This document shows positions 33,279-41,786 of a stretch of 44,289 nt of DNA, piece by piece (position 1 is the stretch's first letter; every line of letters begins with the position of its first letter). The position numbers and the translations under genes were made by a program. The stretch comes from UBA11891 sp965658355 (GTDB taxonomy: Bacteria > Bacteroidota > Bacteroidia > Flavobacteriales > Flavobacteriaceae): positions 1 through 44,289 of the forward strand of contig CBFHRX010000014.1 in the NCBI GenBank assembly GCA_965658355.1, read 5' to 3'. The notes beneath the pieces are model-generated. The model was not told the DNA's origin. It saw nothing but the letters and a program-made list of their open reading frames with translations, and ran no database searches.

Positions 33279-34808
33279 CTATTCCCATTCAATAGTGGCG
33301 GGTGGTTTTGAGCTGATGTCATATACGACTCGATTGACACCAGGAACTTTATTGATAATCTCATTGGAAATGTCCTGAAGAAAAGCATAAGGTAAGTTCA
33401 CCCAATCAGCAGTCATACCGTCTGTGGATTCAACCGCTCGTAATGCCACGCATTTTTCGTAGGTCCTTTCGTCTCCCATCACTCCAACCGATTGCACAGG
33501 GAGCAAAATTGCCCCAGCCTGCCAAATGGCATCGTACAATCCTGCTTTTCGCAAAGCGGCTATAAATAAGGCATCGACAGCTTGCAACAGAGCTACTTTT
33601 TCAGCTGTGATGTCGCCTAGTATACGTATGGCCAATCCGGGACCTGGAAAAGGATGTCTCCCTAATATCGCTGGTGCTATAGCCAGACTTTTGCCAACCC
33701 TTCTTACTTCGTCTTTAAATAACATTCGCAAAGGCTCGACAACCTTCAATTTCATATAATCAGGAAGTCCGCCTACATTGTGATGGGATTTTATCGTAAC
33801 AGAGGGACCATTGACAGAAACCGATTCAATTACATCTGGATAGATGGTCCCTTGGCCTAACCAAGCAGCGCCTTCTACTAATTTGGACTCCGCATCAAAA
33901 ACATCGACAAAAGTCTTTCCTATAATTTTACGCTTTTGTTCAGGATCGGACACCTCTGCCAAAGCCTCAAGGAAAATATCGGAAGCATCTACTCCTTTGA
34001 CATTTAATCCCATGCCCTCGTATTGCTTTAAAACCTCGCTGTATTCATTCTTCCGCAACAATCCGTTATTGACAAATATACAGTTCAACTGATCCCCAAT
34101 AGCTTGGTGTAACAATACTGCTGCTACTGTTGAATCAACGCCCCCAGACAGCCCTAGAATGACCTTTTCATTTCCAATTTTCTCTCTCAGCTCATTCACA
34201 GTCATTTCCACAAAAGAATCGGGGGTCCAATCTGAGGCTACGCCTGCTATCTTGGAAATAAAATTCTCGAGGATTTGTTTTCCGTCTGTACTGTGGTACA
34301 CTTCAGGGTGAAATTGCAACGCATAGGTTTTTTCCCCTTCGATTCGGTAAGCTGCATGCTTTACCTCTTCTGTACTCGCAAGTAATACTCCCCCTTCTGG
34401 TAATTGCTGAATGGTATCGCTATGACTCATCCAAACTTGACTTTCTGAAGGAATCTCTTTAAAAAGTAAATCGTGAGTATCCATATACGTTAATCTTGCT
34501 CTTCCGTACTCTCGGGTCTCAGAAGGGCTTACTTCACCACCCGAAAAATGAGCCAAATATTGGGCTCCATAACAAACAGCCAAAAGAGGTTTCTTTCCGC
34601 GAATATTACTTAAATCCGGATGCAATGCGTCTTCTGATCGCACTGAAAAGGGAGAACCTGATAAAATAACGGCTTTAAAATCAGATACGTTTTCTGGGAT
34701 TTTGTTAAAAGGATGGATCTCACAATAGGTGTTAAGTTCTCGGACCCGACGCGCGATTAATTGGGTGTATTGAGAACCGAAATCAAGGATAAGTACTTTT
34801 TCTTGCAT
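33279..34808 (-). CDS. guaA: GMP synthase (glutamine-hydrolysing)
   Basis: Converts XMP to GMP using ATP and glutamine-derived ammonia. The start is the ATG at 34808 (MQEKVLILDFGSQYTQLI); a TTG two codons earlier also keeps the frame open. The product is 509 residues. The class I amidotransferase domain has nucleophile Cys in AVCYGAQYLAHFSGG near residue 80 and LQFHPEVYHS near 165; the ATP pyrophosphatase domain has GLSGGVDSTVAA near 220; the dimerisation domain has GRHPFPGPGLAIRILG near 385. The best promoter of the window, TTG-N18-TATTTTTG, precedes it with only 3 bases to the ATG. Confidence 0.98.
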   Translation of the reverse strand: MQEKVLILDFGSQYTQLIARRVRELNTYCEIHPFNKIPENVSDFKAVILSGSPFSVRSEDALHPDLSNIRGKKPLLAVCYGAQYLAHFSGGEVSPSETREYGRARLTYMDTHDLLFKEIPSESQVWMSHSDTIQQLPEGGVLLASTEEVKHAAYRIEGEKTYALQFHPEVYHSTDGKQILENFISKIAGVASDWTPDSFVEMTVNELREKIGNEKVILGLSGGVDSTVAAVLLHQAIGDQLNCIFVNNGLLRKNEYSEVLKQYEGMGLNVKGVDASDIFLEALAEVSDPEQKRKIIGKTFVDVFDAESKLVEGAAWLGQGTIYPDVIESVSVNGPSVTIKSHHNVGGLPDYMKLKVVEPLRMLFKDEVRRVGKSLAIAPAILGRHPFPGPGLAIRILGDITAEKVALLQAVDALFIAALRKAGLYDAIWQAGAILLPVQSVGVMGDERTYEKCVALRAVESTDGMTADWVNLPYAFLQDISNEIINKVPGVNRVVYDISSKPPATIEWE

Positions 34809-34811
34809 GCG

Positions 34812-34840
34812 CAAAAATAGCTATTTCAATACCCTTTCAA
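34812..34840 (-). promoter_or_regulatory. Promoter of guaA (-33 TTG and -7 TATTTTTG)
   Basis: On the minus strand TTG (34840-34838) is followed after 18 bases by TATTTTTG (34819-34812), a full match to the Bacteroidota TTG/TAnnTTTG pattern. Only 3 bases (CGC) separate the -7 box from the guaA ATG, so transcription should begin at or immediately next to the start codon. Confidence 0.65.
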
Positions 34841-34883
34841 CAGGAAAATAAGAGCTTTTTATCCGATATTATTGTTAAAAAAG

Positions 34884-36491
34884 CTAGAGCTCAATCCAGG
34901 AAAAATCAAAGTGCAAAGGCTCAAAGGAGGCTATTAAACTTGGAATCAATGCCCCATTGGTTTCCAAATAAAATTCACTGAAATTAAGTTGTCGCTCTTG
35001 CAAGCCTTCTCCTGGAAACAAAGATTCATATAACACAACCAATCGGTCTAATTGGTCTTTTAACTTTCTTTTTTGAGCTTGCAACAAGCGTTTTTCTAAA
35101 TGGTCAATCCCCTTAAATTGCTTTTGCCGCTGTGCCCGAACCGAACCTTCAAAAGAAGCATCTGTCTTTGAAACTAAGCCCTCTAAATACGCGAAGTTTT
35201 TTTCCAACTCTTCTTTCAGAAAGGCCAAGTCTAAATCTATCGCACTAATCTGTTTGGTTTTCTTTTTGATGATTCCATTGCGTCTAAGAAAGAAGTCTGC
35301 CGGCGCTAGCGCCATATTCTTGATTTTCGTACTTGCTTTCCCATTTACTAATACCGCTGAATTCCGAAGTACTAGAAGAGGAAAAGGTATTTGCTGTTCG
35401 TCAAAGAAAGATTTAAGTTGAAACCAATAGGCCAATTCTCCCCCTCCCCCTATATATCCTAAATTAGGAAGGATGGTCTCTTGATATAAAGGCCGCATCA
35501 ATACATTGGGTGAAAACCGTTGAGGATCTTCTTCCAGAAGGGCGATCATACGATCAAGGGAGATCTTTTCGGGGTCTCCATCGAGAACAAAACCGTCTTC
35601 TTCTTTTATGATTCTTTGCCGTTTCCCAGGAGTTATGTAAAACAAGTTCAGTTCCCTGGGACTCACTTGCGCCTTGTAACTTGACTGATACTGTTGTTGT
35701 AGTTGCTGGATTTGATTTTGAACTGCTGCGTAACAACTTTGTTCTTCCAATTCTTTTTGAATAAAAGGCACGAAACTTTTCTTCAAATGGCTGTCGTCTC
35801 CATCAATAATCACCAAACCTTCTTCACCAAAAATACGGTTGACCAAGACCCGTGTCGCCTGCGCTAAAGTGTGGGGTTTTCGATAACTTTCATCGAGCCA
35901 TTCTTTAAGCTGTGAGGCAGCTTTATTATTCGGCAATACTGTTTCAAAAAGATCCAAAACGGGCTGAAGAGAATCCAATGATAAGTCGCCTACTTTACCT
36001 CCTTCTTCTGGATGTGTCCACTGGTACTTTTTCCCCTTGAACTGAAAATTACTGATTTCTTCAAAATCATGATCTTCAGTTGCCATCCAATAAACGGGGA
36101 CAAAATGAAAATCGGGATGTGCTTTTTTTAGATCCCGACAGAGCTTGATAACGGTTGCTATCTTAAAAATAAAAAACAAAGGACCTGTCAATAAGCTTAA
36201 CTGATGTCCTGTTGTAATGGTAAAAGTAGTTTCCTCTTGTAAGCGGTTTATATGGGTAGTTGTTGCTTCTGAAAGAGTTATCCCGCTGTACTGCTCTTTT
36301 AAAGATTGAAGCAGTATTGAACGCTGTGAGGATGAAAATGAAGCTCCTTTTTTTTCGGCTTGTTTTTTAAAACTATCAATCGTAGGAAAGGCTGTGTAAA
36401 AGGAATCCAATGTAGGATCCTGTTTTAAATAATCAAGTATAAGCCCCGAAAAATACCCTGTTTGTTCGTAGGGAATGTGGTGGACCTTCAT
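34884..36491 (-). CDS. bshC: Bacillithiol biosynthesis cysteine-adding enzyme BshC
   Basis: Adds cysteine to glucosaminyl-malate, the last step of bacillithiol synthesis, the main low-molecular-weight thiol of many Bacteroidota and Firmicutes. The 535-residue form begins at the ATG at 36491 (MKVHHIPYEQTGYFSGLILDYL). Rossmann-like segments include TTGHQLSLLTGPLFFIFK near residue 95, a VYWMATEDHDFEEISNF stretch near 132, and a long helical coiled-coil arm near 430-480 (HLEKRLLQAQKRKLKDQL), all typical of the family. BshA and BshB are not in the window. It follows rimO by 24 bases. Confidence 0.9.
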   Translation of the reverse strand: MKVHHIPYEQTGYFSGLILDYLKQDPTLDSFYTAFPTIDSFKKQAEKKGASFSSSQRSILLQSLKEQYSGITLSEATTTHINRLQEETTFTITTGHQLSLLTGPLFFIFKIATVIKLCRDLKKAHPDFHFVPVYWMATEDHDFEEISNFQFKGKKYQWTHPEEGGKVGDLSLDSLQPVLDLFETVLPNNKAASQLKEWLDESYRKPHTLAQATRVLVNRIFGEEGLVIIDGDDSHLKKSFVPFIQKELEEQSCYAAVQNQIQQLQQQYQSSYKAQVSPRELNLFYITPGKRQRIIKEEDGFVLDGDPEKISLDRMIALLEEDPQRFSPNVLMRPLYQETILPNLGYIGGGGELAYWFQLKSFFDEQQIPFPLLVLRNSAVLVNGKASTKIKNMALAPADFFLRRNGIIKKKTKQISAIDLDLAFLKEELEKNFAYLEGLVSKTDASFEGSVRAQRQKQFKGIDHLEKRLLQAQKRKLKDQLDRLVVLYESLFPGEGLQERQLNFSEFYLETNGALIPSLIASFEPLHFDFSWIEL

Positions 36492-36515
36492 ATCCAATCT
36501 TTCTGTAAATATATT

Positions 36516-37823
36516 TTAAATTTTGCTGGGACGACCAAACAAGTCAAACTCAGTTGCCGAAGTGATCTCAATCTGGGCAAAATCACCCAATTTTAAATAA
36601 TGCTCCTCGGCAGAGATTAAAACTTCGTTGTCAACATCGGGTGAATCTCGTTCTGTCCTTCCTATAAAATAATTGCCTTCTTTACGGTCAATCATACAAC
36701 GCAGGGTTTCTCCTATCCATTGTTGATTGAGCTCTCTAGATATTTCTGTCTGTAGGGCCATAATTTCATTGGCACGTTCTTGCTTGACCTCTTCAGGGAC
36801 GTTATCCTCCAATCCAAAAGCGTGGGTATTTTCTTCGTGGCTGTAGGTGAAACACCCCAATCGATCAAATCGCATTTCTTGAACCCACTGTTTTAATAAA
36901 TCAAAATCAGCCTCTGTCTCTCCAGGATAGCCTACGATAAGTGAAGTACGGATTGCCATTTCGGGTACCGCTTTTCGAAACTCTTGAAGTAATTTGGTTG
37001 TCTTCGCTTGCGTGGTACCACGCCGCATGGATTTCAGAATTGAATCTGAAATGTGCTGCAAGGGAATGTCGATGTAGTTACACACTTTAGGTTCTTCTCG
37101 CATAACCTCCAACACTTCCATCGGGAAGCCTGTCGGGAACGCATAATGCAAGCGAATCCATTCGATTCCCTCCACTTTTACCAAAGCGCGAAGTAAATCT
37201 GCTAGTTTTCGCTCCTTATATAGGTCTAGCCCATAATAGGTCAGATCCTGTGCAATTAAAATCAACTCTTTTACCCCATCTTTTGCTAGCAAACTTGCTT
37301 CATGGGTCAACTCTTCAATCGTCTTGGACTTGTGTTTGCCTCGCATCAGCGGGATGGCGCAAAAAGAACAAGGCCGATCACAGCCTTCCGCAATTTTTAA
37401 ATAGGCATAATTTTTGGGTGTAGTAGTCAATCGCTCCCCCAAAAGTTCGTGTTTATAATCTGCTCCTAATACTTTTAATAATTGAGGCAAATCACTGGTT
37501 CCAAAATATTGGTCTACTTGGGGAATCTCTTTTTCTAAATCGGGCTTGTAGCGTTCACTCAAACAACCGGTCACATATACGCGATCTACCTCTCCTTGCT
37601 CTTTTTTGTGGATTTGTTCTAAAATCGTATTGACGGATTCCTCTTTGGCGTCCCCAATAAAGCCACAGGTATTGACGACTACAATATTTCCTTCTTTCTC
37701 ATGGACTACCTCTTTTCCACTGGCTTGGAGTTGCCCCATCAGTACTTCAGAATCGTACACATTTTTGGAACATCCCAATGTGATTACATTGATTGTATTT
37801 TTCTGTAAGCTTTTTGTGCGCAT
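36516..37823 (-). CDS. rimO: Ribosomal protein S12 methylthiotransferase RimO
   Basis: Radical-SAM enzyme methylthiolating the beta-carbon of an Asp in ribosomal protein S12. At 435 residues it has the standard order: an N-terminal UPF0004 domain with ITLGCSKNVYDSEVLMGQL near residue 14 and cysteines near 52 and 86 binding one 4Fe-4S cluster; the radical-SAM CxxxCxxC in GCDRPCSFCAIPLMRG near 148-163; and a C-terminal TRAM domain from about 370. GCSKN and the absence of a tRNA-type extension favour RimO over MiaB. It lies 2 bases after the alpha/beta hydrolase, in a ftsY-hydrolase-rimO-bshC run. Confidence 0.95.
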   Translation of the reverse strand: MRTKSLQKNTINVITLGCSKNVYDSEVLMGQLQASGKEVVHEKEGNIVVVNTCGFIGDAKEESVNTILEQIHKKEQGEVDRVYVTGCLSERYKPDLEKEIPQVDQYFGTSDLPQLLKVLGADYKHELLGERLTTTPKNYAYLKIAEGCDRPCSFCAIPLMRGKHKSKTIEELTHEASLLAKDGVKELILIAQDLTYYGLDLYKERKLADLLRALVKVEGIEWIRLHYAFPTGFPMEVLEVMREEPKVCNYIDIPLQHISDSILKSMRRGTTQAKTTKLLQEFRKAVPEMAIRTSLIVGYPGETEADFDLLKQWVQEMRFDRLGCFTYSHEENTHAFGLEDNVPEEVKQERANEIMALQTEISRELNQQWIGETLRCMIDRKEGNYFIGRTERDSPDVDNEVLISAEEHYLKLGDFAQIEITSATEFDLFGRPSKI

Positions 37824-37825
37824 GC

Positions 37826-38839
37826 CTATAAGGTACTTAAACTATCTTTTGGTTGTAACGAAAGTGTTTCTTCTAAAAAAGTCAGTGTTTCCGAGGCCAC
37901 TTTGTCGTAAACAGTTGTATTTAAATAAGAGGTGATGACATGAGATTTTGCTTCTGGAAAGGCTCTTTTTTGCTTTAAAGAATCGACGGTCCCAAGCTGT
38001 TCAAACATACTAAGCATGTCTTCTACCCGTACTGTATCGTCTTGTAAACTGTCATTTTTGTAGTAATACCCCATAAAAACGGGCACTTTTACCTTTTGAA
38101 AAGTCTCTTCATGCATGGCGACCTCTAAAAGATTTTGCACTTCAATAGTCGCTTCAAATCGATAATAATGGGTGTTGTACTTTTTCTTTTCAGCAGTCAT
38201 ATCAGACATAAAATGATACTTACTACCCGTTATCAAACGGGCTAATTGTAACCCCCAAGGATAGGTTAATAAAAAAGCCCTTGGATCTTTAATTTTAATG
38301 TTTGGAGAATAAAGACCCAATGCCGCAATATCGGGGTCATCTCCTAAGGTCAATGCCAATGTGGCACCGTTTGAGGTAGCGAGAATGATCACCTTTTCTC
38401 CCAATGTCTTTGCCACAGCTAAGGCTTCCCGTGCACTGTCTAAATAATCATCCGCATTAAACCCAATCATCGGCTCTTCTTCATTCAATCCATGACCAAA
38501 CAAACGAGGTAAATATAAATTTGCTCCCAATCCGTCTGCCACTGTCCTATGAAAAGGGGCACCTTCCTCTGCTACGGCTCCAAAGCCGTGAAGATACAAC
38601 ACACTATAGGGTGTTTTTTGTGGGACACTGTCGGCAAAAACTAGCTGACTTTGATTGTCAGGGCGTATGTTTTGTATAGCTGCCTCTTTTTCATTTACCC
38701 ATTTTTCAAGCTCGATAAGTTCAGTTGGAACAATAGGTAGCGGCTTGGTTAATTCAGGAGTCGTTGGCGTTGGGCCCAAAAGATATAAAATGATGAGAAG
38801 CGCCAGTGAACTCAGAATTTTTATAGGAAGTGATTTCAT
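37826..38839 (-). CDS. Membrane-anchored alpha/beta hydrolase
   Basis: A 337-residue alpha/beta hydrolase with a single N-terminal anchor or signal (IKILSSLALLIILYLLG). The oxyanion-hole loop HGFG is at residues 84-87, the nucleophile elbow is ATSNG with Ser156, an Asp sits in YYKNDSLQDDTV near 265, and the likely catalytic His is His300 in KSHVITS. The first elbow position is Ala instead of the usual Gly of GxSxG. A lid-like insertion runs about residues 185-235. Substrate is unknown; lipase/esterase is a reasonable guess. It lies 3 bases after ftsY and 2 before rimO, so it is expressed with them. Confidence 0.82.
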   Translation of the reverse strand: MKSLPIKILSSLALLIILYLLGPTPTTPELTKPLPIVPTELIELEKWVNEKEAAIQNIRPDNQSQLVFADSVPQKTPYSVLYLHGFGAVAEEGAPFHRTVADGLGANLYLPRLFGHGLNEEEPMIGFNADDYLDSAREALAVAKTLGEKVIILATSNGATLALTLGDDPDIAALGLYSPNIKIKDPRAFLLTYPWGLQLARLITGSKYHFMSDMTAEKKKYNTHYYRFEATIEVQNLLEVAMHEETFQKVKVPVFMGYYYKNDSLQDDTVRVEDMLSMFEQLGTVDSLKQKRAFPEAKSHVITSYLNTTVYDKVASETLTFLEETLSLQPKDSLSTL

Positions 38840-38842
38840 AGA

Positions 38843-39802
38843 CTAGGCATTAAAAAAAGAGAAAACAAAAGCTTCAGGGTCAAACTGCTGTAAATCTTCA
38901 ACAGCTTCGCCAACGCCAATATATTTTACGGGGATTTGAAATTGATCTGAAATTCCCATGACAACCCCGCCTTTCGCCGTTCCATCGAGTTTGGTGATAG
39001 CCAAGGCACTTACTTCTGTAGCGGCGGTAAACTGCTTGGCTTGCTCAAAAGCATTTTGTCCTGTTGAACCGTCTAATACCAACAGTACTTCGTGAGGGGC
39101 CTCAGGAACGATTTTATCCATGACTCTTTTGACTTTGGACAGCTCGTTCATCAAGTTTACTTTGTTGTGCAAGCGCCCAGCGGTATCGATTAGTACTACA
39201 TCTGCTTTTTGGGCGACAGCAGATTGCAAGGTATCAAAAGCAACAGAGGCAGGATCACTCCCCATTTCTTGCTTTACTAGGGGAACGCCAACCCGATCCG
39301 CCCAAACTTGCAACTGGTCGATTGCCCCTGCTCGAAAGGTATCAGCGGCTCCTAAGATTACTTTTTTGCCCGCTTTTGTGTATTGATGTGCTAGTTTCCC
39401 AATAGTGGTGGTCTTCCCCACTCCGTTGACCCCAACAACCATTATCACCTCAGGCTGATGCACGAGTGGAGCAGTAAAATCTTGCGGTGTGTTAGAAGCA
39501 TCAGGACGAACGAGTATTTTCGTGATTTCCTCTGTCAGCAATTGGCCCAGGGCTTCTGAACCCAAATACTTGTCTTCTGAGACCCGACTTTCAATGGCTT
39601 CAATTATTTTGACCGTGGTCGCTACGCCTACATCTGATTGTATCAGAACCCCTTCTAACTCGTCCAGTAAATCGTCATCAATAGAAGAACGACCGGCAAC
39701 TGCTGTTCCAAGCTTTGAAAAAAAAGAACGCTTACTGGATTGGAGTCCATCGGCCAAGCGTCTTTTCTTTTCAGCGGAAAACAGTTTGTTGAGTTTACTC
39801 AT
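38843..39802 (-). CDS. ftsY: Signal recognition particle receptor FtsY
   Basis: SRP-receptor GTPase that brings ribosome-nascent chain complexes to the membrane. The 319-residue form starts at the ATG at 39802 (MSKLNKLFSAEKKRRLADG); a frame extension of four codons upstream lies in the terminator region. It lacks the long acidic A domain of E. coli FtsY, as is common in Bacteroidota. N domain at about 20-90; G domain with GVNGVGKTTTIGKLAH (G1), AADTFRAGAIDQLQVWA, DTAGRLHNKVNLM (G3), TKLDGTAKGGVVMG (G4) and KYIGVGEAVEDLQQFDPEAFV at the C-terminus. Start of the ftsY-hydrolase-rimO-bshC run. Confidence 0.97.
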   Translation of the reverse strand: MSKLNKLFSAEKKRRLADGLQSSKRSFFSKLGTAVAGRSSIDDDLLDELEGVLIQSDVGVATTVKIIEAIESRVSEDKYLGSEALGQLLTEEITKILVRPDASNTPQDFTAPLVHQPEVIMVVGVNGVGKTTTIGKLAHQYTKAGKKVILGAADTFRAGAIDQLQVWADRVGVPLVKQEMGSDPASVAFDTLQSAVAQKADVVLIDTAGRLHNKVNLMNELSKVKRVMDKIVPEAPHEVLLVLDGSTGQNAFEQAKQFTAATEVSALAITKLDGTAKGGVVMGISDQFQIPVKYIGVGEAVEDLQQFDPEAFVFSFFNA

Positions 39803-39812
39803 TGTTAGATAC

Positions 39813-39840
39813 AAAAAAAGCTACTTCACAGTAGCTTTTA
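39813..39840 (-). terminator. Intrinsic terminator of the rpmB-rpmG-DUF4295 operon
   Basis: On the minus strand AAAAGCTAC and GTAGCTTTT pair (9 bases) around a 6-base loop, then three more T. It lies between the DUF4295 stop and the ftsY ATG, ending 10 bases before that ATG, so ribosomal-protein transcripts should stop just before ftsY. Confidence 0.75.
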
Positions 39841-39860
39841 AAAGTCCCTATAAGGGGTTG

Positions 39861-40013
39861 TTATTTTTTATTCAACCAGTCATTTACCATATCAGGTGGT
39901 AAGATGGTTTCTACAAAAGAATAGCCTGTTGAACCTTCTTTCTTGACCATTTTAATCGCTTTTGTCAAGCGCTTGGATCCAGTTTGTAATGTTGCTACTG
40001 ATTTCTTTGCCAT
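39861..40013 (-). CDS. DUF4295 family small protein
   Basis: A 50-residue basic protein starting MAKKSVATLQTGSKRL and ending MVNDWLNKK, of the DUF4295 family that Bacteroidota carry next to rpmG. Too short for automatic length cut-offs but clearly real: intact start, stop, family match and 2-base spacing after rpmG. It has three K-rich helical or strand segments and no signal peptide. The position suggests a ribosome-associated role, but none has been shown that I can cite. The operon terminator follows the stop by about 20 bases. Confidence 0.88.
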   Translation of the reverse strand: MAKKSVATLQTGSKRLTKAIKMVKKEGSTGYSFVETILPPDMVNDWLNKK

Positions 40014-40015
40014 GA

Positions 40016-40198
40016 CTATTTAATTTCTTTGTGAACCGTCATTTTTTTCAAAATCGGGTTAAATTTTTTAATCTCCAATCTGTCAGGAGTGTTTTTTTTG
40101 TTTTTTGTTGTAATATAACGAGACGTACCCGGCTGTCCAGAAGACTTGTGCTCTGTACACTCTAATATTACTTGAACGCGATTGCCTTTCTTTGCCAT
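40016..40198 (-). CDS. rpmG: 50S ribosomal protein L33
   Basis: A 60-residue basic large-subunit protein. The Bacteroidota form MAKKGNRVQVILECTEHKSS is seen, followed by RYITTKNKKNTPDRLEIKKF and LKKMTVHKEIK. It lacks the four-cysteine zinc motif of the C+ form (only one Cys, in ECTEH). It lies between rpmB (13 bases upstream) and DUF4295 (2 bases downstream). Confidence 0.95.
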   Translation of the reverse strand: MAKKGNRVQVILECTEHKSSGQPGTSRYITTKNKKNTPDRLEIKKFNPILKKMTVHKEIK

Positions 40199-40211
40199 GT
40201 GTTCTAGAAAC

Positions 40212-40448
40212 TTATTTGATTACACCTTGTGCACGTGCTTCTTTCAACACAGCACTGATGCCTTTTTTATTAATGGTTTTTAATACTGAGGCCTTTAGTT
40301 TAAGTGTAATCCACTTATCCTCCTCAGGAATATAAAAACGTTTTTTTAGTAGGTTAATGTCAAAACGACGACGTGTCTTGTTCATCGCGTGGGATACGTT
40401 GTTCCCAAACATTACTTTCTTACCTGTTACTTCACAAACTTTGGCCAT
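40212..40448 (-). CDS. rpmB: 50S ribosomal protein L28
   Basis: A 78-residue basic large-subunit protein with the standard start MAKVCEVTGKKVMFGNNVSHA, then NKTRRRFDINLLKKRFYIPEE and a helical end with VLKTINKKGISAVLKEA. First gene of rpmB-rpmG-DUF4295. Its promoter is one of the two best matches in the window (TTG-N19-TAAATTTG, 40507-40478), with a leader of roughly 25 bases. Confidence 0.97.
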   Translation of the reverse strand: MAKVCEVTGKKVMFGNNVSHAMNKTRRRFDINLLKKRFYIPEEDKWITLKLKASVLKTINKKGISAVLKEARAQGVIK

Positions 40449-40477
40449 ATCTCAAAGGATTTGCATTAAATCGGACG

Positions 40478-40507
40478 CAAATTTACATTTTATTATGGGA
40501 GATTCAA
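40478..40507 (-). promoter_or_regulatory. Promoter of rpmB (-33 TTG and -7 TAAATTTG)
   Basis: TTG at 40507-40505, 19 bases, then TAAATTTG at 40485-40478, matching the Bacteroidota consensus in both elements. The ATG is 29 bases downstream of the -7 box, in contrast to the near-leaderless genes of the window. Confidence 0.65.
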
Positions 40508-40538
40508 AACCTATTCCTTAAAATAATTGACGCCTCAA

Positions 40539-41786
40539 TCAGATTGAAATAATTTCTTTGAACAGCAACTCAAATGCTTTATTGACAGTCTTTTGAATCA
40601 CTCGCTCGCGGTTGTTCCCCATTACAAAATGAAAACTTTTTACTCCCTCAGGGGTGGCGAGACCGATAAACACCGTCCCAACTTCAACGGACTCATCTAC
40701 AGAAGAAGGACCTGCATTCCCAGTTGTGGCAAGGGCAAAATCAGCTCCAAGTTTCGACTGTACTCCTTTGGCCATAGCTTCTGCCACAGCGGCACTTACC
40801 ACTCCTTCTTGTGCGATTACAGTTTCTGATACACCGATTAATTGAGATTTACTTGTTGTTGCATAGGTAACCCCTCCGCCCAAGAAAAAAGCAGACGCTC
40901 CTGGGTGGGCTGTGATTCGGCTTGCAATTGCGCCACCAGTACAGCTTTCAGCCACCGCTAGGGTCATTGATTTCTTTTTAAACTGCTGTCCTACTAGGAC
41001 TTCAATCGGCTCGTCTTCTTCTTCTCCGTAATAGACATCGGCTATTAAGGGGCGCAATTTGGCCACCTCATCAGCAACTGTTTTTTCCAAAACTGCTGCC
41101 TCTTTCCCTTTAGTAGAGAGGCGCAGTCGTACCCTTCCTAAACTCGGTAAATAGGCCAACTTGATACTCTTAGGCAGCTGTGCTTCCCATTCGGCAATCC
41201 TGTCGGCTATCACACTTTCGCCCAGACCATATGTCAAGATTGTTTTATGATAGATGGCGGGAGTGTCAAATTTCTCTTGGATGGCCGGTAATACAGATTT
41301 TTGCATCAAAGCTTTCATCTCATAGGGAACCCCGGGTAGCGAAACCACCACAATATCCTCAGCCTCAAACCACATCCCAGAGGCAGTGCCAATGGTGTTT
41401 TTAAAAATTCGGGCTTTTTCTGGAAGCTTTGCCTGCTCTCGATTCGAATCACTGATAGGTGTGGGTACATACTTTTCAAACAATTCTTCAATATGAGACA
41501 AAATCTCAGGGTACCAGACCAAGTCATCATTGAAATAGTCCGAGAGTGTATGTTTGGTGACATCGTCATTAGTGGGGCCTAAACCTCCTGTTAAAATTAA
41601 AATTGAGGCTCTTTTTCGGGCTTGATCTAGTGTTTTTTTAATCGTATCAGGCTCATCAGAAATAGAGGTAATCTGCACAATTTCAATTCCAATGGCATTC
41701 AAGGATTTCGATAGAAATACAGAATTGGTATTGACAATTTGACCGATTAGGATTTCGTCTCCTATGGTGATGAGTTCTGCTGTCAT
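40539..41786 (-). CDS. cinA: CinA-family protein (competence/damage-inducible protein A)
   Basis: A 415-residue two-domain protein. The N-terminal MoCF-like domain has TIGDEILIGQIVNTNS near residue 6 and LTGGLGPTNDDVTKHTL near 64; in characterised members this type of domain hydrolyses ADP-ribose or other nucleotide pyrophosphates. The C-terminal PncC domain (from about 250) has AVAESCTGGAIASRITAHPGAS near 279 and is nicotinamide-mononucleotide deamidase in relatives. The start overlaps the FAH-hydrolase stop (ATGA). A link to competence is only historical. Confidence 0.93.
   Translation of the reverse strand: MTAELITIGDEILIGQIVNTNSVFLSKSLNAIGIEIVQITSISDEPDTIKKTLDQARKRASILILTGGLGPTNDDVTKHTLSDYFNDDLVWYPEILSHIEELFEKYVPTPISDSNREQAKLPEKARIFKNTIGTASGMWFEAEDIVVVSLPGVPYEMKALMQKSVLPAIQEKFDTPAIYHKTILTYGLGESVIADRIAEWEAQLPKSIKLAYLPSLGRVRLRLSTKGKEAAVLEKTVADEVAKLRPLIADVYYGEEEDEPIEVLVGQQFKKKSMTLAVAESCTGGAIASRITAHPGASAFFLGGGVTYATTSKSQLIGVSETVIAQEGVVSAAVAEAMAKGVQSKLGADFALATTGNAGPSSVDESVEVGTVFIGLATPEGVKSFHFVMGNNRERVIQKTVNKAFELLFKEIISI

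Noticed and set aside
39489..39902. A 137-codon plus-strand frame opposite ftsY
   Set aside because: Serine-rich antisense shadow of a clear FtsY; it also runs through the operon terminator.
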